A stretch of DNA of 64,000 nucleotides, taken from HGM13006 sp900757695. GTDB taxonomy: Bacteria > Bacillota > Clostridia > Oscillospirales > Oscillospiraceae. Location: positions 134,702-198,701 of the forward strand of contig CAUHNW010000003.1 of the NCBI GenBank assembly GCA_959607825.1, written 5' to 3'. This document shows positions 59,798-64,000 of the stretch, piece by piece; positions within the stretch are counted from its first letter, which is position 1, and each line of letters starts with the position of its first letter. Under the pieces are notes generated by a model. The model was given only the letters and a program-made list of their open reading frames with translations. It made no database searches and was not told the DNA's origin. Made by a program: the position numbers and the translations under genes.

Positions 59798-61483
59798 ATG
59801 GCCCATTCATCTGGCAGACGCAGTTCGGGTGCTTCCCGACGTCAGCCACCCCGCAGCGGGCAAAATGGAGGCTCTGTGAATCATAGTCCCTATGGCGCCG
59901 CCTCCGGCGGCTCCTCTTATCCACCATATTCCCAGCAGGGGCAGCAGACCTATGCCGGCGGCACAAACGCCGGGGGACTGACCCCTGCGCAGAAAAAAGC
60001 CAGATTACAGCGAAAAAAAGAGATCCTCCGCCGGCGGCGTAAGCACCGACGGATGTTGTTTGCGGCGGCATTTTTATTGATCGTTGGAATTGCCTTTGTG
60101 CTGATCCGTATGCTGAGCGGCACTGCCGGTTCCGCAACGGATGCGGGGCTGGACGAGGTAGATACTGCGGCGGCAGAAGAGGACAATGAGGATGCAGGCT
60201 ATACAGGCCCTGCCAAGGCCACCATTGCCTTTGTAGGCGATATTTCTACCTCAGCGGATCAAGTGGCGGCAGTGACCCGAAGCGACGGCACCTATGATTT
60301 TTCCAAGCCCTTTGAGGGAATTGCATCCCTGGTCGATGGGGCGGATTACGCTGTGGGTGATTTTGAGACCACCATGGTGGATGGAATGTCCTTTGGCGGA
60401 CAGCCCTATTACAACTCGCCGGTACAGCTGGCGGGGAGCCTCAGAGAGCTGGGCTTCCGGCTTATGTCTACAGCCAACACCTATATGCTCAATAACGGCA
60501 TTGACGGCCTGACCTCTACCAAAAAGTATTTGGAGGATGCCAAGCTGAAAACCGTTGGTACCTATCTCAGTCAGGAGGACCGGGACAAGAACGGCGGTGC
60601 CTATATCTGCACCATCCACAACATTAAGTTTGCATTCCTTGCCTATACCAAGGGTACGGATTCCGTTATGATGCCGGAGGGCTGTGAATATGCCCTGAAC
60701 ACGCTGTATACGGACTATTCCGACTACTGGACAGAGCTTCGGAGCAGCCAAATCCAAAAGGATGTGCAGGCGGCGAAGAATGCCGGTGCCGATGTAATCG
60801 TGGCGCTGGTGCACTGGGGCAGTGAATATGGCCGAACCATCAGTGAGCCTCAGCAGGAGGCGGCAGATCTACTGATGAAGAGCGGCGTGAATGTGATCGT
60901 GGGGAGCCATTCCCATCTGGTTGGGGAAATGGGCTTCCAAAAGGTGACCATGGCGGACGGTACCACCAATAACTGCTTTGTGGCGTATAGTTTGGGAGAT
61001 TTTTATACGGATCCCACGGATACCGCTGCGCAGGCATCGGTGATTTTGAATCTGACCTTTGATAAGCAGAGTGATGGCAATGTGAAGATCGATGCCAGCT
61101 ATGTGCCGATCTATCAGAATATCACGGAGTCCAATGGAAAGCGCAGCTTCGCAGTGGTGGACGTCTATCAGCAGATCGCAGAGCTCAAGCGCATGGAGCA
61201 GATGACCTCCGCCCAGGCAAAGTATTATAATACCTTGCTGGGGGTTGTGTCAGATATCCATGACGATGCCGGTGAAGAGCTGGATGCAGGACCCACTGAG
61301 GCGGATCAGCGCATGGTAAATCAGGCGCTGGAGGACGGCGCAATTTCTACACAGGAAATCAAAAATATAAAAAAACAGGAAGAGCAGGAGGCGGCTGCGG
61401 CCAAGGAGGCCATGGGTGATGTCTCCGCAAGCCCGGATGGGACTGGGGAAGAGCAGTCCCCCACCGAAACACCGGCTGCATAA
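59798..61483 (+). CDS. CapA-family metallophosphoesterase-like protein
   Basis: The 561-residue protein has a cytosolic Ser/Gly/Gln-rich N terminus with basic patches, one membrane helix near residue 85-105 (LFAAAFLLIVGIAFVLIRML) and an outer CapA domain: IAFVGDIS, VGDFETTM, ALVHWGSEY and VGSHSHLVG. The C-terminal 60 residues are low-complexity. CapA proteins take part in polyglutamate capsule export or related envelope work. ATG 59798 follows AAAGGAG. Confidence 0.9.
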   Translation: MAHSSGRRSSGASRRQPPRSGQNGGSVNHSPYGAASGGSSYPPYSQQGQQTYAGGTNAGGLTPAQKKARLQRKKEILRRRRKHRRMLFAAAFLLIVGIAFVLIRMLSGTAGSATDAGLDEVDTAAAEEDNEDAGYTGPAKATIAFVGDISTSADQVAAVTRSDGTYDFSKPFEGIASLVDGADYAVGDFETTMVDGMSFGGQPYYNSPVQLAGSLRELGFRLMSTANTYMLNNGIDGLTSTKKYLEDAKLKTVGTYLSQEDRDKNGGAYICTIHNIKFAFLAYTKGTDSVMMPEGCEYALNTLYTDYSDYWTELRSSQIQKDVQAAKNAGADVIVALVHWGSEYGRTISEPQQEAADLLMKSGVNVIVGSHSHLVGEMGFQKVTMADGTTNNCFVAYSLGDFYTDPTDTAAQASVILNLTFDKQSDGNVKIDASYVPIYQNITESNGKRSFAVVDVYQQIAELKRMEQMTSAQAKYYNTLLGVVSDIHDDAGEELDAGPTEADQRMVNQALEDGAISTQEIKNIKKQEEQEAAAAKEAMGDVSASPDGTGEEQSPTETPAA

Positions 61484-61486
61484 TAT

Positions 61487-61518
61487 AAGCCCCTCGGAAC
61501 CATGCGTTCCGAGGGGCT
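61487..61518. terminator. Bidirectional terminator
   Basis: A perfect 14-bp stem (61487-61500 with 61505-61518) between the convergent CapA-like and lrgB genes. Confidence 0.85.
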
Positions 61519-61528
61519 TTGGCTTGGA

Positions 61529-62221
61529 TCAGAGAAACTGCGCAAATACGGATGCGCCGACTACGGTGAGGATTCCGGCAACAGCAATAGAAAGGCTGCT
61601 CATGGCGCCCTCTACCTCGCCCATCTCCATGGCTTTTGCAGTTCCCACGGCGTGAGAGGAGGTGCCGATGGCGATGCCCTTGGCGATTGGCTCGGTGATG
61701 TGGAATACCCGGCAGACCATGGGCGCAAACATATTGCCCATGAGACCGGTGATGATGATAACGGCAACGGTGAGGGTCACGTAGCCGCCCAGCTCTTCCG
61801 ATACACCCATACCAATGGCTGTGGTGATGGATTTGGGCAGCAGGGTGACATATTCGGCATGGTTCAGTCCGAAGATCAAACCCATAGCCAGTACGCAAAG
61901 CAATGTGGTCAGTACACCGGAGACAATGCCCAGCAAAATGGCGGCCTTGTTTTGCTTCAGGAGATCCAGCTTTTCATACAGTGGGATCGCCAGACAGACG
62001 GTGGCGGGGGTCAGCAGATAGCTCAGATACTTTGCACCGGAATAGTAGATGTCATAGTCCATATCGGTAATCAGAAGCAGGACGATGGTAATGAGAATGG
62101 AAATCAGCAGGGGATTAAAGAGGGGACAATTCCACTTCTTTTGCAGAAGACAGCCGAGACCATAGGCCACCAGACTGACTGCGACCCCAATGAAAGCGGA
62201 GGATTCCAGAAACGATGTCAT
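61529..62221 (-). CDS. lrgB: LrgB/CidB-family membrane protein
   Basis: The 230-residue protein has seven or so helices with PKSITTAIGMGVSEELGG and a final AIGTSSHAVGTAKAMEMGEVEGAMSSL. LrgB with LrgA affects cell lysis, pyruvate or metabolite transport. The lrgA gene lies upstream and overlaps by four bases. Confidence 0.93.
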   Translation of the reverse strand: MTSFLESSAFIGVAVSLVAYGLGCLLQKKWNCPLFNPLLISILITIVLLLITDMDYDIYYSGAKYLSYLLTPATVCLAIPLYEKLDLLKQNKAAILLGIVSGVLTTLLCVLAMGLIFGLNHAEYVTLLPKSITTAIGMGVSEELGGYVTLTVAVIIITGLMGNMFAPMVCRVFHITEPIAKGIAIGTSSHAVGTAKAMEMGEVEGAMSSLSIAVAGILTVVGASVFAQFL

Positions 62222-62580
62222 TTGAAACTGCCTGCCTTTCTGTGACGGATCACGAACTGCGTCACATGGCCGGAGACTACCATGACCAAGAAGGTCGAAG
62301 TAACGGTAATCACAAGATAAGCGGCCAGATGCGCCTTTAGAATATCAAAGGAAGTGATCAGTCCTACAGCCGCCGGAATGAACATCAGGGGCATGATCTC
62401 AATGAGAAAGGCGGATGTTTCTTTTACCTCGGAGATCGGAACGATGTGCAGCTGAAGACACAGCAGCATCAGCACAAGGCCGTAGATGCTGGCCGGGATG
62501 GGCAGGGGAATGAGAAAGTTCAAAAGCTCCCCAATCAGTGAAATTACCAGAATGATGCCGAATTGTTTGATGAATTTCAT
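62218..62580 (-). CDS. lrgA: LrgA/CidA-family membrane protein
   Basis: The 120-residue holin-like protein has four helices with LIPLPIPASIYGLVLMLLCL and IMPLMFIPAAVGLI. The start at 62580 follows GAAGG eight bases away; a longer frame lacks a site. It heads the lrgAB operon from the promoter at 62612-62640. Confidence 0.9.
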   Translation of the reverse strand: MKFIKQFGIILVISLIGELLNFLIPLPIPASIYGLVLMLLCLQLHIVPISEVKETSAFLIEIMPLMFIPAAVGLITSFDILKAHLAAYLVITVTSTFLVMVVSGHVTQFVIRHRKAGSFK

Positions 62581-62611
62581 ATAATGCCTTCTTTTTCGGA
62601 GAATAGTGCCA

Positions 62612-62640
62612 ATTATAGTACGGATTTCTGGAGTTGTAAA
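62612..62640 (-). promoter_or_regulatory. Promoter of lrgAB
   Basis: On the minus strand TTTACA (62640-62635), 17 bp, TATAAT (62617-62612). Confidence 0.8.
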
Positions 62641-62750
62641 TGGGCAGAACTCCGTAATTCCGGCGGTATTTCCATAGAATTTTATATACTTTTTACGTGC
62701 GGCAGAAAGGATAGCGGTCATAATTCATTCACAAACTGTTCAAGAAAAGT

Positions 62751-62777
62751 TTAGCACTCTCCTATTGACAGTGCTAA
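62751..62777. promoter_or_regulatory. CIRCE operator
   Basis: TTAGCACTC-N9-CAGTGCTAA differs from the HrcA consensus (TTAGCACTC-N9-GAGTGCTAA) in one base. It covers the -35 box of the hsp20 promoter, so HrcA would block it. Confidence 0.92.
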
Positions 62778-62792
62778 AAACGGTGTTATAAT
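62765..62792 (+). promoter_or_regulatory. Sigma-A promoter of hsp20
   Basis: TTGACA (62765-62770), 16 bp, TATAAT (62787-62792), with CIRCE overlapping the -35 box. Confidence 0.85.
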
Positions 62793-62799
62793 GTAATTG

Positions 62800-62952
62800 A
62801 ACTTAAGGAGAGGGTTCCAGAGAGGAACCGGAACCAGAGGTTCAGAATATGATGCCCCGGAAGCGGGACGGCAACGAATGTTCGCCTGAGAGAAGAGCGT
62901 TTCTCCCCCCATCAACGAACACAGAATATATGTGTAATTGGAGGAATGACTT
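62800..62952 (+). promoter_or_regulatory. hsp20 leader with a possible ribosome-binding-site thermometer
   Basis: The leader holds alternating repeats GGTTCC (62813), GGAACC (62824 and 62830) and GGTTC (62839), which can form exclusive stems, and a stretch TTTCTCC (62900-62906) able to pair with GGAGGAA (62940-62946), the ribosome binding site. This would suit melting on heat. Only sequence pairing is seen. Confidence 0.5.
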
Positions 62953-63399
62953 ATGTTGCCTAGCATCTTTGGTGAAAATATGTTTGATGAAATGCTGAAC
63001 CGTGCCTTTGATATGGACGATATGTTTGGCGGAAAGAATCCCTTGTATGGGAAGCACGCAAGAAATTTGATGAAAACGGATATCCGGGAAAATGATAACT
63101 CCTATGAATTGGACATTGATTTGCCCGGCTTCAAGAAGGATGAGGTACAGGTAGAATTGGAAGATGGCTACCTGACCATTAAGGCCGAGAAGGGTCTGGA
63201 TAAAGACGAAAAGGACGATCAGGGACGCTACATCCGTCAGGAGCGCTATGCAGGCGCCATGAGCCGGAGCTTCTATGTAGGCGATGGTGTTACAACGGAT
63301 GACATGAAGGCGAAGTTTGAAGACGGTATCCTGCAGATCATGGTGCCCAAGACTACCGTGGAGGCACTGCCCAAGAAGAACATTCTTGCGATTGAATAA
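62953..63399 (+). CDS. Hsp20/alpha-crystallin small heat-shock protein
   Basis: The 148-residue protein has an alpha-crystallin domain: YELDIDLPGFKKDEVQVELEDG, RYIRQERYAGAMSRSFYVGDGV and the GILQIMVPK box, with a C-terminal IxI-like KKNILAIE. It holds unfolding proteins. HrcA control through CIRCE is strongly indicated. GGAGGAA precedes the ATG. Confidence 0.95.
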   Translation: MLPSIFGENMFDEMLNRAFDMDDMFGGKNPLYGKHARNLMKTDIRENDNSYELDIDLPGFKKDEVQVELEDGYLTIKAEKGLDKDEKDDQGRYIRQERYAGAMSRSFYVGDGVTTDDMKAKFEDGILQIMVPKTTVEALPKKNILAIE

Positions 63400-63426
63400 A
63401 TCCAAGCTCAGTCAAACAGAAATGAG

Positions 63427-63463
63427 ATGCCCGCCGGAGCATAGCTCCGGCGGGCATTTTGCG
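63427..63463. terminator. Terminator after hsp20
   Basis: A perfect 14-bp stem (63427-63440 with 63444-63457) with an ATA loop and TTTT. It also ends the convergent thioesterase gene. Confidence 0.85.
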
Positions 63464-63466
63464 TCG

Positions 63467-63865
63467 TTACTTGGAAGATATGAGTTTTGCATTGCAGCGG
63501 GCTACAAAGGATTCACTGCGGATAATGCAGCGGGTAATGGAAGCGGTTCCAATTACGCCTGCCTCGTCGTAGGCAGTGACCGTAAAGGTCAGCATTTTTC
63601 CGTCTATTTTGGTGAGTTCACTTTCGGCCCAGACCTTGATTCCCACCGGAGAAGCGGCGGAGTGCTGTACCTCCATAGAGACGCCCACGGAGCTTCTCCC
63701 GTCTTCCAGTCTACCTTCCAGACTGTTGCAGGTGGCCTCTTCCATCAGCGCCAGCAGAAAGGGGGTGCCGAATACGGGAAGGGAACCGGAGCCGCAGGCT
63801 GCGGCGGTTTTATCGGACGTGACCAGCGCATCAGCACGGCCTGTGAGACCAATTTTTAATTCCAT
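63467..63865 (-). CDS. FlK-like hot-dog thioesterase
   Basis: The 132-residue protein has the hot-dog pattern of the FlK class: FGTPFLLALMEEATCNSLE, then VGVSMEVQHSAASPVG and a C-terminal TAYDEAGVIGTASITR. FlK splits fluoroacetyl-CoA; most relatives have unknown acyl-CoA substrates. The start at 63865 was taken because GGAG precedes it by about 11 bases; a longer frame starts at 63919. Confidence 0.85.
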   Translation of the reverse strand: MELKIGLTGRADALVTSDKTAAACGSGSLPVFGTPFLLALMEEATCNSLEGRLEDGRSSVGVSMEVQHSAASPVGIKVWAESELTKIDGKMLTFTVTAYDEAGVIGTASITRCIIRSESFVARCNAKLISSK

Positions 63866-64000
63866 AATAAAGAAAGACTCCTTTCTATTCTCTGTAAAAT
63901 TGAAACATATGGAAATCATTGTGGGTGTGGGTTTGAAGCGAAGAAAAGCCCGTCCGGTGTATGGAAAAGGCCCTAAGAGGTTTTCCTATCGACTTATGGC
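63866..64000. other. Window end without recognised gene
   Basis: The last 135 bases hold the upstream region of the thioesterase gene. No clear gene, terminator or RNA was recognised. Confidence 0.4.

Noticed and set aside
1..64000. CRISPR arrays, tRNA or rRNA genes, phage or transposase genes
   Set aside because: I scanned for spaced direct repeats, tRNA-like CCA ends and transposase motifs and found none that I could support.

Overview
The window looks like chromosome of a spore-forming, low-to-mid-GC Gram-positive bacterium of the class Clostridia, probably order Oscillospirales. This rests on the sporulation genes ylbJ, yqfC and yqfD, the Firmicutes-type cluster phoH-ybeY-dgkA-era-yqzL-recO, a CIRCE operator, strong sigma-A promoters (TTGACA, 17 bp, TATAAT), consistent AGGAGG ribosome binding sites, lipobox lipoproteins, and the pairing of a DUF3793 protein with flavodoxin and Feo genes. 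No rRNA, tRNA, CRISPR array, prophage or insertion sequence was recognised. Most genes are housekeeping.

Layout. 1-9.1 kb: the end of a repeat-containing protein, then a metal-homeostasis locus. It holds DUF3793, flavodoxin, feoA-feoA-feoB, a FeoB-associated Cys-rich membrane peptide, a DtxR/MntR-like regulator, a 41-aa membrane peptide, a stand-alone AraC-type DNA-binding domain, a 26-aa membrane peptide, DUF6110 and a P1B-type ATPase. Copies of an 18-bp palindrome (GGTTAGAA-N2-TTCTAACC) lie at the promoters of the DUF3793-flavodoxin unit and of the feo unit, and weaker TTAG/CTAA elements precede the ATPase unit. 9.2-19.3 kb: a metallo-beta-lactamase-fold hydrolase and GluQ-RS sharing one symmetrical promoter, a type-4 uracil-DNA glycosylase, a D,D-carboxypeptidase, a comEA-like gene, a two-component system with a triple-GerMN lipoprotein, and O-acetylhomoserine sulfhydrylase behind a palindromic element. 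19.4-32.5 kb: sporulation and conserved housekeeping genes (ylbJ, yqfC, yqfD, phoH, ybeY, dgkA, era, yqzL, recO, mutS2, HPr, uvrC, rsmD, coaD). 32.7-38.1 kb: pyruvate carboxylase and a phosphohexomutase.

38.2-52 kb is rich in peptide functions: a cytosolic C39-like cysteine peptidase overlapping a MATE exporter, a transglutaminase-like protein, a complete Dpp/Opp importer (five genes), an acetyltransferase, a P1/DmpA-type aminopeptidase, a class I amidotransferase-type hydrolase, an M19 dipeptidase and a cytosolic beta-lactamase-fold hydrolase. Peptide or murein-peptide uptake and breakdown is the likely common theme. 52-64 kb: a YgjP-type metallopeptidase, a split chromate transporter, ruvCAB, glmM, a zinc-ribbon protein with a long leader, a phosphopantetheinyl transferase, a GH25 lysozyme, a CapA-like protein, lrgAB, a CIRCE-controlled Hsp20 with a possible RNA thermometer, and a FlK-like thioesterase.

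The most promising novelty is the metal locus. Its DtxR/MntR-like regulator has lost every canonical metal ligand, and it sits among very small membrane peptides and a P-type ATPase whose usual CPC motif is SCALKL. The operator uses the DtxR-like hexamer GGTTAG at an unusual spacing.
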